From: Clostridioides difficile
GTDB taxonomy: Bacteria; Bacillota; Clostridia; Peptostreptococcales; Peptostreptococcaceae
Assembly: GCA_024919175.1 (NCBI GenBank)
Contig: CP103805.1
Location: 1-64,000 of the forward strand
Reading direction: 5' to 3'
DNA length: 64,000 nucleotides
The notes beneath the pieces were generated by a model. The model was not told the origin of the DNA. It did not search any database and was given only the letters and a program-made list of their open reading frames with translations. Positions 42,716 to 51,564 of this stretch are shown here, one piece after another (positions within the stretch are counted from its first letter, which is position 1; the number at the start of each line of letters is the position of its first letter). The position numbers and the translations under genes are program-made.

Positions 42716-42811
42716 AAGTACATATTGAAGAAAAAGAAATTATAAATTTTTTAGAAATACATTTAAGAGGAAATTATAAAATATATTTTATTTAAGATGG
42801 GAGAGATTTTA

Positions 42812-43648
42812 ATGAAATTAAAAACGAGAAAGAAATTAGTATTACCTTTAATATCAGTTATGATTTTAACAACTGTTTTTCCAACAATTTCATCAGCTGA
42901 TGAAATTACAGATGATAGATCTGTTGTACTTGATGAAAATTACAATGAAATAACTTTAAGTAATGATAAAATTAATGATATATTGGAAGAAGCAGGAATT
43001 GACAGAAATAAAGTAAATATTGTTAGTTTGGAAGATGCTTTTTCTAGTGAAGACGCCAATAAATTTATTGAACAAACTAAGATGCAAGAAGATCAGGAAG
43101 CTAATGAGGGTTTAGTTAGAACAGAATCAATAATCGTTGAACCTAAGTCAAGTAGTAGAGCAAATGGAATAGAGTGCACAACTGTTGTAGATAATTATAC
43201 AGGAAAGGAGCAAATATTAAATAAAAGTAGTTATGGAATGTCACATTGGATGGCAGTAACATTTGATATTGCTATTGGGTTAACAAAAAAAAGATATTGG
43301 GTACCATCAACTCTTATGGGTTTATCAGCATCACTTTTCAATAGTAAATATATAAGTGGTGACAAATTATCTTCAACAGTAAGTAAAGTTAAAAGTAGAA
43401 GATGTTATAAAAAATATAATTCAGTAAGAAAAGGAATGGAATGGTATTTAGAAACATCAAAATTAGATATGAAAAATTATGTAGATTTGTATACTATGGA
43501 TAAAAATAATAAGTCTGTAAGAAAAAGTAAAACAGATTCACAAACATATTACACAGAGCACTATTCTGACACTACATGGATTAATAACTATGTAAACAAT
43601 GCATGCAAACAAAATCTATCTGGTCCAAAGATTGATGAAATAAAATGA
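42812..43648 (+). CDS. Secreted protein of unknown function, right sigma operon
   Basis: The ATG at 42812 has GGGAGAG upstream; a frame from 42797 lacks one. The 278-residue product has a signal peptide (LVLPLISVMILTTVFPTISS). An acidic region follows (ILEEAGIDRNKVNIVSLEDA), then a C-terminal part with IECTTVVDNYTGKEQILNKS and SHWMAVTFDIAIGLTKKRYW and basic patches. It occupies the place of the 32300 gene of the left operon but shares little sequence with it. It may be an effector or bacteriocin-like protein; the evidence is only the signal peptide and context. Confidence 0.6.
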   Translation: MKLKTRKKLVLPLISVMILTTVFPTISSADEITDDRSVVLDENYNEITLSNDKINDILEEAGIDRNKVNIVSLEDAFSSEDANKFIEQTKMQEDQEANEGLVRTESIIVEPKSSSRANGIECTTVVDNYTGKEQILNKSSYGMSHWMAVTFDIAIGLTKKRYWVPSTLMGLSASLFNSKYISGDKLSSTVSKVKSRRCYKKYNSVRKGMEWYLETSKLDMKNYVDLYTMDKNNKSVRKSKTDSQTYYTEHYSDTTWINNYVNNACKQNLSGPKIDEIK

Positions 43649-43893
43649 CACCATTTAGAAAGAAGATTATCATTATAAGAGCTTTAGGATATATAATACC
43701 TCTAATAGCTGCTCTAATAGTTATATATGGAAGTACTTCATATAAATACTTTATTGCTATAATTATATTTGGAGTACATGTATTAATTAATAGAATGCAT
43801 AAGTGTCCGTTTTGTGGAAAATTTATTAACGACAGATTAAAAATTGATGAAATGCAATATTGTCCAAATTGTGGTGAAAAGCTAGACATATGA
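43645..43893 (+). CDS. Small membrane protein with zinc ribbon
   Basis: The 82-residue protein has two membrane segments (IIIIRALGYIIPLIAALIVI, KYFIAIIIFGVHVLINRM) and a C-terminal zinc ribbon (HKCPFCGKF and QYCPNCGEK). It overlaps the previous stop by four bases (ATGA), so it is translationally coupled. By position it corresponds to the 31885 protein of the left operon and could protect the producer from the secreted protein. Confidence 0.65.
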   Translation: MTPFRKKIIIIRALGYIIPLIAALIVIYGSTSYKYFIAIIIFGVHVLINRMHKCPFCGKFINDRLKIDEMQYCPNCGEKLDI

Positions 43894-43948
43894 TTTATAG
43901 ATTAAAAATAATTTTAACTTAACATTTATGAAATTAGAATATTAATAT

Positions 43949-43979
43949 AAAAAAGAGATAGGTATCCTATCTTTTTTTA
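43949..43979. terminator. Terminator of the right sigma operon
   Basis: AAAAGAGATAGG and CCTATCTTTTTTT form a stem with a T run 56 bases after the last stop codon. Confidence 0.85.
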
Positions 43980-44117
43980 TTTATAAATAATTTTTAGTCT
44001 ATATGATGTCAAATACATAATAAGTTAAATTTAAAGTTTATTAATAATTTTTTTATAAAATTTTAACTTAACTTATTTTATAAATTATAAAGAATTTATT
44101 TATGAATTTTAAAAAAA

Positions 44118-44147
44118 TTCCGAATGCAATCGGAAGTATGATATAAT
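44118..44147 (+). promoter_or_regulatory. parA promoter with overlapping inverted repeat
   Basis: TTCCGA (44118-44123) and TCGGAA (44130-44135) form an inverted repeat in the -35 and spacer region of a promoter with TATAAT at 44142-44147. Such a site would let ParA or the ribbon-helix-helix partner repress the operon, and it may be part of the centromere. Confidence 0.55.
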
Positions 44148-44181
44148 ACTATATATCAATAAAATTTATGGGAGGATTGAA

Positions 44182-44988
44182 ATGAAAATAGTAAGTTTAT
44201 TTAATGTAAAAGGTGGGGTTGGGAAAACGACACTAGCATATCTAATTGCTCTTAATTTATCAAAAAAAGACAAAAAAGTACTCATACTTGATGGAGATAC
44301 TCAAGCCAACTTCACACAATTTATATATAAGATAGTACATAATAAAAAAACTATATTAGATGCATTTAAAGATGATATAAGTGCAGAAGAATTAATAATA
44401 AAGTCTCCATTAAAAGATTATCCAAATATTGATTTGATACCAAGTGATTTATCTTTATCTGTTTTATCAGAGTATTTAACTATAAAAACTAGTAGAGAGA
44501 AAGTCGCTTTTAAATGGTTCAAGAAAAATATTTCTATACTTAAAAATTATGATTATATACTAATAGATTTATCTCCTTCATATGATTTGATTGCTAGAAA
44601 CTTTCTATTTATTTCAGATAGTATTATAACACCTCTTGAATTTCAAGATATCGCAAGTATAAGAGGATGCGAGTTATTTTATCAAAAATATAATGAAGAC
44701 TTAGAAGAGATGGGAGAAATTAATGAAGCAAAAAGAGCAATTGTAATAAATTCTTATACCTCAAGAAAATTAACTTCTGGTGATATTTTTATGGATTATC
44801 TTGATAGATTTGATAGTATAAAAAAAGATTTAGCAGATGTAAAAATAAGTGAAAGTACTATAGTAAAAAATTGTGTGCTAAATAAATTAAGTATAGATGA
44901 TTATTGTAGGAAAATAAAAAAAGCACATAAAGTTAGAGAAGAATTGAATGATTTAATAGAAGAACTTATTAATAAGGAGGTATTATAA
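44182..44988 (+). CDS. parA: ParA partition ATPase
   Basis: The 268-residue protein has the deviant Walker A KGGVGKTTLAYLIA at residues 9-22, YDYILIDLSPSYDLIARN near 125 and ITPLEFQDIASIRG. The short N-terminus without a helix-turn-helix places it with type Ib partition ATPases, which work with small ribbon-helix-helix partners. It would position plasmid copies over the nucleoid before division. GGGAGG precedes the ATG. Confidence 0.95.
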   Translation: MKIVSLFNVKGGVGKTTLAYLIALNLSKKDKKVLILDGDTQANFTQFIYKIVHNKKTILDAFKDDISAEELIIKSPLKDYPNIDLIPSDLSLSVLSEYLTIKTSREKVAFKWFKKNISILKNYDYILIDLSPSYDLIARNFLFISDSIITPLEFQDIASIRGCELFYQKYNEDLEEMGEINEAKRAIVINSYTSRKLTSGDIFMDYLDRFDSIKKDLADVKISESTIVKNCVLNKLSIDDYCRKIKKAHKVREELNDLIEELINKEVL

Positions 44989-45353
44989 TGAGTAGATTTG
45001 AGTTAGATGAAGAAGAAATAGCTATCCCTAAAAAGGATTATAAAAAAGAAATTGATGAGGAAATTAAAAATAAGTTCAATGAAGATACAGAACTTCAAGG
45101 CATAAATCTACTAGATTTGAAAGAAAATAAAAAGACTAAAAAAGGACAAGTTACATTATATATTGATGATGAAGATTTAAAAGTATTAAAGACTATAGCA
45201 CATCTTAAAAAAACTACCTTAAATAAAGTAATAAATGAGTTTATTAGAGCCAATGTAAGAGCAACTAAAGAGCATTTACCAGAAGAATTAAATATAGATA
45301 AGATAGCAAAAGAATATGATAAAAGGAATAAAAACAAAGGACCTAAAAAATAA
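44988..45353 (+). CDS. ParB-like ribbon-helix-helix partition protein
   Basis: The 121-residue protein has a charged N-terminus that probably contacts ParA and a ribbon-helix-helix domain (GQVTLYIDDEDLKVLKTIAH, LKKTTLNKVINEFIRANV) near residues 50-85. Its start overlaps the parA stop by one base and AAGGAGG lies upstream. It should bind centromere repeats and regulate the operon. Confidence 0.85.
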   Translation: MSRFELDEEEIAIPKKDYKKEIDEEIKNKFNEDTELQGINLLDLKENKKTKKGQVTLYIDDEDLKVLKTIAHLKKTTLNKVINEFIRANVRATKEHLPEELNIDKIAKEYDKRNKNKGPKK

Positions 45354-45374
45354 TTTACTGTATAAAATATATAT

Positions 45375-45420
45375 TAAAGTAAATAATAACTCAAAAAATA
45401 AGTTATTATTTACTTTAATA
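45375..45420. terminator. Bidirectional terminator between parB and the endolysin gene
   Basis: AAAGTAAATAATAACT and AGTTATTATTTACTTT form a perfect 16-pair stem between the convergent partition operon and phage lysis module. Confidence 0.8.
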
Positions 45421-45471
45421 TAGAATGTATAATATAACTAATATCATACATTTTATATTAATTTAACATTA

Positions 45472-46284
45472 TTATTTCTTTATGAATTCCAGTGCTTTAT
45501 AAAGGGTATCAAATCTATCATTTCCCTTTATCATAGTATATTTTTCTTTAGTTATATTTGTTATTTTATGGCATGCTTCTCCTCCTACAACATATAAATT
45601 TTCTGTTCTTCCTGGAATGTAATCTTTTATATCACATATTAATATTTTTCCATTATTATATCCCCAACCAACCACAGTTGCAGGTATTTTATCAATTTCT
45701 CCATCATAAACTATTGTATGCTTGTACATTTGTTTAACTCCCTCACTACTTATATTTTTATTTAATACACCTTCTACGATTAACTTAGCTATACCTTCAT
45801 ATCCAAGTTTCTTAGCCTTCTCATAATCTTCTTTATTATCGCAAAAGAAACTTTCAATTAATACTGCTGTAGGTTTGGAACTATTTAAAATATATAATCC
45901 TTTATCTAATTTAGCACCTCTATTTTTAAATACTGTTCCTAGTTTCTTACATATTCTAGTTGCATACTCTAAGCCTTTATTACTATAATATAGCACCTCT
46001 GAACCTTTTCCTTGACCATCACTTGCATTTAAATGTAGTTCTATGAGTAAGTCATATACTCCACTATTAACTTTAGGTATTTTATAAGACTTTTCTTCGT
46101 TCTTAGTTTTAAACTGTCTTTCTGGGCATATTATTACATCTACTTTATGCCCTTCTTTTTTAAATGTATCTGCTAATACTGGTGCAAGAGATTTGTTGTA
46201 CTGATACTCGTTAACTACTCCATCAGCAGAAGTACATGCTCCACTTTTTAAAATACTGTGTCCTACTGTTATACATATTTTCAT
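45472..46284 (-). CDS. Endolysin, N-acetylmuramoyl-L-alanine amidase (CD27L-like)
   Basis: The 270-residue protein has an N-terminal zinc amidase domain to about residue 175. His9 is in KICITVGHSI, the second zinc region is in LLIELHLNASDGQGKGSE, and Glu144 is in TAVLIESFFCDN. A C-terminal cell-wall-binding domain ends DRFDTLYKALEFIKK. By memory it is very close to CD27L of C. difficile phage phiCD27, with the same length. It cleaves the peptidoglycan amide bond for host lysis. The start overlaps the holin stop by one base. Confidence 0.96.
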   Translation of the reverse strand: MKICITVGHSILKSGACTSADGVVNEYQYNKSLAPVLADTFKKEGHKVDVIICPERQFKTKNEEKSYKIPKVNSGVYDLLIELHLNASDGQGKGSEVLYYSNKGLEYATRICKKLGTVFKNRGAKLDKGLYILNSSKPTAVLIESFFCDNKEDYEKAKKLGYEGIAKLIVEGVLNKNISSEGVKQMYKHTIVYDGEIDKIPATVVGWGYNNGKILICDIKDYIPGRTENLYVVGGEACHKITNITKEKYTMIKGNDRFDTLYKALEFIKK

Positions 46285-46541
46285 TATTTATTTTCCTCCT
46301 TCAACTGTTTGTAAGTTTGATTTATACCTATTGATATACCCCAACAAATTACACCTTGTAAGACTGCATCAGCATTTAATCCTAGCATCCATGTTGAAAA
46401 ACCTATGCCAAGTATCAATAAGACTACTGGAATATACTTATTATCTAGTTGCTTATACTTCTTACAGCCAAACCCTAAAACATAAAGAGCAACAACTAAA
46501 ATTAGTAACTGCTCTGGTATGAAACTTATTAAATTATCCAT
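46284..46541 (-). CDS. Holin
   Basis: The 85-residue protein has two or three membrane helices (FIPEQLLILVVALYVLGFGC, YIPVVLLILGIGFSTWML, GVICWGISIGINQTYK) and a charged C-terminus, the usual form of BhlA/phi-LC3-type holins in C. difficile phages. It permits the endolysin to reach the wall. Confidence 0.85.
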   Translation of the reverse strand: MDNLISFIPEQLLILVVALYVLGFGCKKYKQLDNKYIPVVLLILGIGFSTWMLGLNADAVLQGVICWGISIGINQTYKQLKEENK

Positions 46542-46560
46542 CTCTTATCCTCCTAATTAA

Positions 46561-46791
46561 TTAAAATATTCCTCTCTGAATAGCAAATATAAAGAATCCT
46601 ACAAGTGTTGTAATCATTGTTCCAATCAGCCACTTGAGCATACTTGTAAGTGAATTTAAGTTCTCACATAGTGCCTTTAACTCTGCTTTAGACTCTATAT
46701 TTGCCACCTTTAATTCGTCTATTTCTTCTCCATGTTTATTTATTCTTGTTTCATGTCTTTTTAAATCTGCTTCAAAAAGTTCTTCATTCAT
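46561..46791 (-). CDS. xhlA: XhlA-like lysis protein
   Basis: The 76-residue protein has an N-terminal coiled coil (FEADLKRHETRINKHGEEID) and one C-terminal membrane helix (LIGTMITTLVGFFIFAI), the hemolysin XhlA layout. It works with the holin. AAGGAGG precedes the ATG. Confidence 0.88.
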   Translation of the reverse strand: MNEELFEADLKRHETRINKHGEEIDELKVANIESKAELKALCENLNSLTSMLKWLIGTMITTLVGFFIFAIQRGIF

Positions 46792-46910
46792 GTAAACCTC
46801 CTTATTTGTATTAAAATAAGACTTAGTGGTTATCTAAGCCTTATAAAAAATTTTCTAGTATTAACTTTTGGGAATTATAATATTATCCTTGCTTTTTTAT
46901 TTAAAATACT

Positions 46911-46964
46911 GTTTTTCTATCTTGATTGTAAATTACTCTATTTCCTCTATTCATATTATCACCT
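46911..46964 (-). pseudogene. 17-residue remnant of a tail-fibre-module gene
   Basis: The frame MNRGNRVIYNQDRKTVF repeats the start of the 115-residue protein at 49121 (MNRKNRIIYDQTGKIW), including the same upstream ribosome binding site. It is a truncated copy, left when the fibre module was duplicated. Confidence 0.65.
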
Positions 46965-46978
46965 CGTTTTTTTATTTG

Positions 46979-48256
46979 TTAAATAGATAAAAACTCTATA
47001 TCTAATGCATACCATCTTATAGTCTTATTATTTTTCACAGTAAAAGGGAAATCAACAAAATCAAAATTACTAATACCAGTTTCTAGACTAAAACTTTCTT
47101 TAGTAACATTTCTAACACTCATTGAACCAATAATTCTATTATCGTATACAAGATTTTGATTTAAACCAGTCATGCATACATCAGCATATACAAATTTTGA
47201 AGGATTAGAACCATCATGAACTGCAAATGACATAACTATAATAGTTTTTGGAACAAAAGTTAGACCTGTTGGAATAATAAAATTATTTTGAGATCCAGCA
47301 GGAATAGTATGAGTACCAGTAGACCATTTAATCCTCTGGCTAAGCTGATTATTTAAATTAGTAATCTGGTTTTGTAACTCTTGTACATTAGCATCTGAAC
47401 TATCAAAAGATTTCTTTATCTTTTCTGATAAATCTACTAAAGAAGTATTTAAACTTGATTCAATATTTTTTAGTGTTAATACATTTATGATAGAAGTTTT
47501 TCCATTTATTAACCCTTCTTTTATTTCACTCATTTTACTTACTATATCTCGTATACTTGCGCTATCGCTTAAAGGCATTATATTCTTACTTATGCTTATT
47601 ACTTTTTCTGATGTAGCATTAGCAGTATCAGTAACAACTATTTTAAGTGTATGTAGTGCATTATCTTCTAATATATAGTTAATGGTTTTCTCTGCTGTTA
47701 AATCTGTTGTTATAGTTTCTTTTAACACATCATCTATAAAGTATTCTATTTTAGTTAATAGTGTAGGATCTGTATGGTTTGCTTTAAGTATAGCCTGTGT
47801 GGAATTGTAAGATGATATAGTCAAAAATGGTAAAGCTTGAAGTAATTCGATTTTACAATAACCATTTATATAAGCAGATGCACCACCATTTTCATACCAA
47901 GCAGTTTCAAAATAATACTCAGATGTAGGAATATAACCAACAGGTTTATAACTATATTTAGTTAATGTGTAACCACTTCCACCACCTGAACCTTCAACGC
48001 CACAGGCACCACCAAACCAGCCACCTCCACCTCCACAACGTAAAGTGCTGCTATCATGAAAGCTTCCACCTTTACCAAAGGTACCACTATACTTATTTTC
48101 AAGACCTCTTCCTCCATCAAATTTATCTGTTGCTACAAAAGGACTTCCTAATGCACTAACTATATTTTTTTTACCAGTTTGAAAATCAGTTTGTACACTT
48201 TGTAATGATGTCATAAGTTCCCCTAAGCTATTATTATCAGTTAATTTTTCTGTCAT
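46979..48256 (-). CDS. Tail fibre, shorter duplicated copy with new N-terminus
   Basis: The 425-residue protein shares most of its length with the fibre at 49137: a Gly-rich segment (RCGGGGGWFGGACGVEGSGG), YKPVGYIPTSEYYFETAWYE, TISSYNSTQAILKANHT, an Ig-like domain (DALKETITTD-like segment) and the coiled stretch KSFDSSDANVQELQNQITNL. The C-terminal roughly 110 residues differ (FIIPTGLTFVPKTIIVMSFA), as does the N-terminus (TEKLTDNNSLGELMTSLQSV), which replaces about 190 residues of the other fibre. It probably recognises the cell surface. GGTGAG precedes the ATG. Confidence 0.8.
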   Translation of the reverse strand: MTEKLTDNNSLGELMTSLQSVQTDFQTGKKNIVSALGSPFVATDKFDGGRGLENKYSGTFGKGGSFHDSSTLRCGGGGGWFGGACGVEGSGGGSGYTLTKYSYKPVGYIPTSEYYFETAWYENGGASAYINGYCKIELLQALPFLTISSYNSTQAILKANHTDPTLLTKIEYFIDDVLKETITTDLTAEKTINYILEDNALHTLKIVVTDTANATSEKVISISKNIMPLSDSASIRDIVSKMSEIKEGLINGKTSIINVLTLKNIESSLNTSLVDLSEKIKKSFDSSDANVQELQNQITNLNNQLSQRIKWSTGTHTIPAGSQNNFIIPTGLTFVPKTIIVMSFAVHDGSNPSKFVYADVCMTGLNQNLVYDNRIIGSMSVRNVTKESFSLETGISNFDFVDFPFTVKNNKTIRWYALDIEFLSI

Positions 48257-48269
48257 ATTCTCACCTCAC

Positions 48270-48446
48270 TTATATCATATCTATTAAATCATTTGCTATT
48301 GTAATACCTTTTGCTATCTGACCATTTACTTCTATTGATAATTCTTTCAATGATCCATCTGCATTATAACTTGTAAAGTTATTCCCTATATCTTCTATAG
48401 TTACATTCTTTGCTTTTAATACAAAATTTCTAACCTTATTAACTCT
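48270..48446 (-). pseudogene. Start-less remnant of a phage gene
   Basis: The frame RVNKVRNFVLKAKNVTIEDI, GNNFTSYNADGSLKELSIEV and so on is protein-like for 58 codons to a stop, but just upstream is TAA and there is no ATG, GTG or TTG at a suitable place despite an AGGAGG 16 bases upstream. It may be a gene whose start was lost. Confidence 0.4.
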
Positions 48447-48591
48447 TTAAAAGTTATTTAATCCTCCTTTTTCTTAATTTATGGTTTTATTGTACCTAAT
48501 TTTAAAACCATAAATATCTGCAAAGTGTAGGAGAAGTGTAGGCAAAATGTAAATGAATTTACATATTTTTAGAGATAAAAAAAGAGCCCTC

Positions 48592-48762
48592 TTATACAGT
48601 TGGTTCTGCTGGTATTTCTTCTTTATTTAATAAACTTGTTAATTCTAAATATTGTTCTTCTGTAATTCTATTTACTGCATAAAATACATCCATTTTATGT
48701 TGCAAATCCTCTTTAGTACTATAGTTCTTTTGCTCTATCATTAATTTCAATAAGTTATACAT
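48592..48762 (-). CDS. Small phage protein, XkdX-like position
   Basis: GGAGG precedes an ATG, and the 56-residue product reads MYNLLKLMIEQKNYSTKEDL then LDVFYAV-like residues and RITEEQYLELTSLLNKEEI. Short proteins like this follow the fibre genes in C. difficile phages. Function is unknown. Confidence 0.65.
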   Translation of the reverse strand: MYNLLKLMIEQKNYSTKEDLQHKMDVFYAVNRITEEQYLELTSLLNKEEIPAEPTV

Positions 48763-48773
48763 ATTAATTCCTC

Positions 48774-49121
48774 CTATAAATTGTTATTTAATATTATATT
48801 TTCTACTTCGAATGCTGTGTTTACTATCTCACTATCTCTATTTTTATTTTCTTCTTTTAACATGTTTAGCTCTTCTTCTAATGCTTGTAATCTCTTTTGT
48901 TCATCTGTCAAAACAAATTGTATATCTTTTATATTTAGTCCTCTTGTAACTGGGTTTATTGACTCTATATACTGTTTACTATAGTCTATACTTCCAAAGT
49001 CAATATCTAAGTAATATAATTCTGTTATTGTATCATGCTCCAATACATCTCCAGTTGATTCACCAGTTTGAAGCCATATCTTGCCTGTTTGGTCGTAAAT
49101 TATTCTATTTTTTCTATTCAT
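48774..49121 (-). CDS. Fibre-associated protein of unknown function
   Basis: The 115-residue protein has a beta-type N-terminal half (NRIIYDQTGKIWLQTGESTG) and a helical C-terminal half (LQALEEELNMLKEENKNRDS). Its first residues are repeated in the remnant at 46964. It probably belongs to the tail fibre module, as an accessory or chaperone. Confidence 0.6.
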   Translation of the reverse strand: MNRKNRIIYDQTGKIWLQTGESTGDVLEHDTITELYYLDIDFGSIDYSKQYIESINPVTRGLNIKDIQFVLTDEQKRLQALEEELNMLKEENKNRDSEIVNTAFEVENIILNNNL

Positions 49122-49136
49122 ATTATCACCTCATTT

Positions 49137-50768
49137 TTATTCTATAGCTGTCCAGTTAAATGTTGTTCCAGAAATAGCACTTATTTCTGCAGTTGAACCA
49201 TTTCCTGAAAGATTTTTAAGAGACAAAACAAAACTACTTCTACTAATCCCTTCAACGCTCGCAAGAACAACACCACTAAAATTTTCATCATTACCTTTTA
49301 ATGCAGTAGGATTTGTTTTAACAAGATTTGTAAAAAATTTCAGACTACATCTCCAAGCTGAAGCATAAGTAAAATTAAATTCAAGTCCACAAGTAACAAA
49401 AATTATTGTTGGAGTAAAAGACAAATTCATTGGAATAGTCGTACTTCCGTTTTTAATTTTAGTCTGGTCGAATGTTCCTTTTGCCCATCTTTTTCTTTGT
49501 CCTAACTGGGCATTTAATTGTGTTATAGTATTATTTTTTTGTGTTATTATATTTTGCAACTCCTGCACACTAGCATCTGAACTATCAAAAGAAGTTTTTA
49601 TTTTCTCTGACAACTCCACAAGTGTATTATTCAAGTTTGCTTCTATATTCTTTAATGCTAAAGTATTTATAATACTCGTTTTACCACTTTTGAAACTTTC
49701 TCCAATCTCTGTTAACTTGGATGATATATCTTGTAGATTAGCATTAATCGGTAGTGGCATTATACTTTTGCTTATAGTAACAACTTGCTCGCAAATCATG
49801 TTATTAATATCTGTCACAATTATTTTGAGAGTGTGTAGAGCATTATCTTCAAGTGTATAATTAATAGTTTTTTCTAAGTATAAATCTGTTGTTATAGTTT
49901 CTTTTAATATATCATCAAGATATAATTCTATTTTAGATAGTTTATTTTCTTCTGTATGTCCTGCTGTAAAAATAGCTTGTTGAGATGTATAAGAATTAAT
50001 AGTAAGGAAAGGTAAGCCTTGCAACAGCGTTATTTTAGCTTTTCCATCTCCTCCTGCAATGCCTCCACCTGTTATTGTGCTAGAATTTTCTAGCCAAAAT
50101 TCCTTGCTTGGTATATATCCAACAGGTCTATAACTACCATTTTTAAAGACATAACCACTACCACCACCTGCATGATAGCTACTTCCACCTCCATACCATC
50201 CACCACCTCCACCTCCATAATTTTCTCCTGAACTGGTTGATATAGCACTTCCACCTTTTCCAAAAGAGCCATCCGACCCCACTCCGCCTTTGCCGCCGCT
50301 AGTTTGAGTTCCTTTGCTATCTGCTTTAAAACCGTCACCTCCAGTATCTCCGCCACCATCTCCGCCTTTTGTTTCAAAATTATTTCTACCACCTCCACCT
50401 GCTACAATTATTCTAGATAAAAGACTTTGTTCATTATCCCAAAACCCTCCAACAATTCTTATATCTGTTGCTCCACCACCATTACAATACAATGTGCCTC
50501 CACTAACTCCTTCGTGCATCATTGCTTTTCCTCCGCCATTGAATGGAGAATAATTAGAACCTCCCCTACCAGTGTAAACGTACAATGCTGTCTCTTTTTT
50601 TAATGTCAGTTCACCTTTAGAATATCCTCCTTTAGAGCGTAAATTAAGGTCAGTTATACTACTACCTCCACCACCAGCTGCTCCCCAACATTCGAGTAAA
50701 TACTTTCCTGGTGGCAAAACAACTTTTTGTTCTCCGTATACACAGTCAAAGTCATAAATCTTAGCCAT
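49137..50768 (-). CDS. Tail fibre with glycine-rich domain
   Basis: The 543-residue protein begins MAKIYDFDCVYGEQKVVLPP and has a long Gly-rich region with GGGSGYVF and GGGGGGWYGG clusters (residues about 35-215), like the receptor-binding polyglycine domains of some phage fibres. An Ig-like domain follows (PFLTINSYTSQQAIFTAGHT), then a coiled coil (KTSFDSSDASVQELQNIIT) and a C-terminal beta domain (IPMNLSFTPTIIFVTCGLE). The shorter homologue at 46979 shares the middle. It is likely the host-recognition fibre. Confidence 0.85.
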   Translation of the reverse strand: MAKIYDFDCVYGEQKVVLPPGKYLLECWGAAGGGGSSITDLNLRSKGGYSKGELTLKKETALYVYTGRGGSNYSPFNGGGKAMMHEGVSGGTLYCNGGGATDIRIVGGFWDNEQSLLSRIIVAGGGGRNNFETKGGDGGGDTGGDGFKADSKGTQTSGGKGGVGSDGSFGKGGSAISTSSGENYGGGGGGWYGGGSSYHAGGGSGYVFKNGSYRPVGYIPSKEFWLENSSTITGGGIAGGDGKAKITLLQGLPFLTINSYTSQQAIFTAGHTEENKLSKIELYLDDILKETITTDLYLEKTINYTLEDNALHTLKIIVTDINNMICEQVVTISKSIMPLPINANLQDISSKLTEIGESFKSGKTSIINTLALKNIEANLNNTLVELSEKIKTSFDSSDASVQELQNIITQKNNTITQLNAQLGQRKRWAKGTFDQTKIKNGSTTIPMNLSFTPTIIFVTCGLEFNFTYASAWRCSLKFFTNLVKTNPTALKGNDENFSGVVLASVEGISRSSFVLSLKNLSGNGSTAEISAISGTTFNWTAIE

Positions 50769-50784
50769 TTCAACATTCTCCTTT

Positions 50785-51564
50785 CTATATAGGTAATATA
50801 TTATTTATTGTATTTATATTAATCTCATTAAAATTTTCTATCTTTGCAACAACTTCATCTATCGCCCCTTGCACATTCGTAGCAGTAAGGTTGCTAGTAG
50901 CATTATTATAACTTGTTTTATCTGCTGTTGTTTCTATACTATCTACACTAGTTTTTACCTCATTTAATGCACTAACTATATTTGTTTTATCTATTGTAGT
51001 AAGTTGTGTCGTATTCCCTATTTTATTATTTAACTCTTTTTTAGTATTTTCTATGTTGCTTGTTAATTCTGTTTTAGTTGTATCTATTTTAGTGTCTAAC
51101 TCTTGTATATCTTTTAATGTTGCCAGCACAACAGTGGGGTCTATTTTTAAAATTATACTTGCTGTATTAGATACAGCTAATATAATTTTAATTAATATTT
51201 CTTTTACTGTTCCCGAATCTGGAGCGGGCTTATAAGTTTCGGGGTAACTAGATACTGCAAGGAGTTGGTCTTTAGAGTCGAATACCCCAATCTCTCTAAT
51301 TGTAAAGCTTCCAGTATCTCCAGTTATAGTCTTTTGAATAACTACCCAATTAGGATTTTTTTCGTCTGCTTGAACATGCTCTAATGTACTTTCCCAAACT
51401 ACATTTTTGAGTGCTGTTTGGGTTTCTGTTGGAATATATGAACTTCCTCCACCATCTCCAGCCTTTATTTTTGCAAAATCCACTCTAGTCCCAAGTGCTG
51501 TAGCGTTTGCTATAGACGCTTTACCTATTTCTGTAAGTAATGTATAATATTGTGCTTGTGCCAA
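50785..51564 (-). CDS. Tail fibre proximal protein (DUF3751/gpH-like N-terminus)
   Basis: The 259-residue protein has a conserved N-terminal domain (YYTLLTEIGKASIANATALG, FAKIKAGDGGG, TGSFTIREIGVFDSKDQLLA), then a helical stalk rich in Thr/Asn/Lys (DTKIDTTKTELTSNIENTKK). It would join the baseplate to the distal fibre. Confidence 0.88.
   Translation of the reverse strand: MAQAQYYTLLTEIGKASIANATALGTRVDFAKIKAGDGGGSSYIPTETQTALKNVVWESTLEHVQADEKNPNWVVIQKTITGDTGSFTIREIGVFDSKDQLLAVSSYPETYKPAPDSGTVKEILIKIILAVSNTASIILKIDPTVVLATLKDIQELDTKIDTTKTELTSNIENTKKELNNKIGNTTQLTTIDKTNIVSALNEVKTSVDSIETTADKTSYNNATSNLTATNVQGAIDEVVAKIENFNEININTINNILPI

Noticed and set aside
50314..50553. Plus-strand open frame of 79 codons, very rich in proline and serine
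   Set aside because: It is the antisense shadow of the glycine-rich domain of the tail fibre gene; glycine codons read backwards as proline. It has no ribosome binding site.
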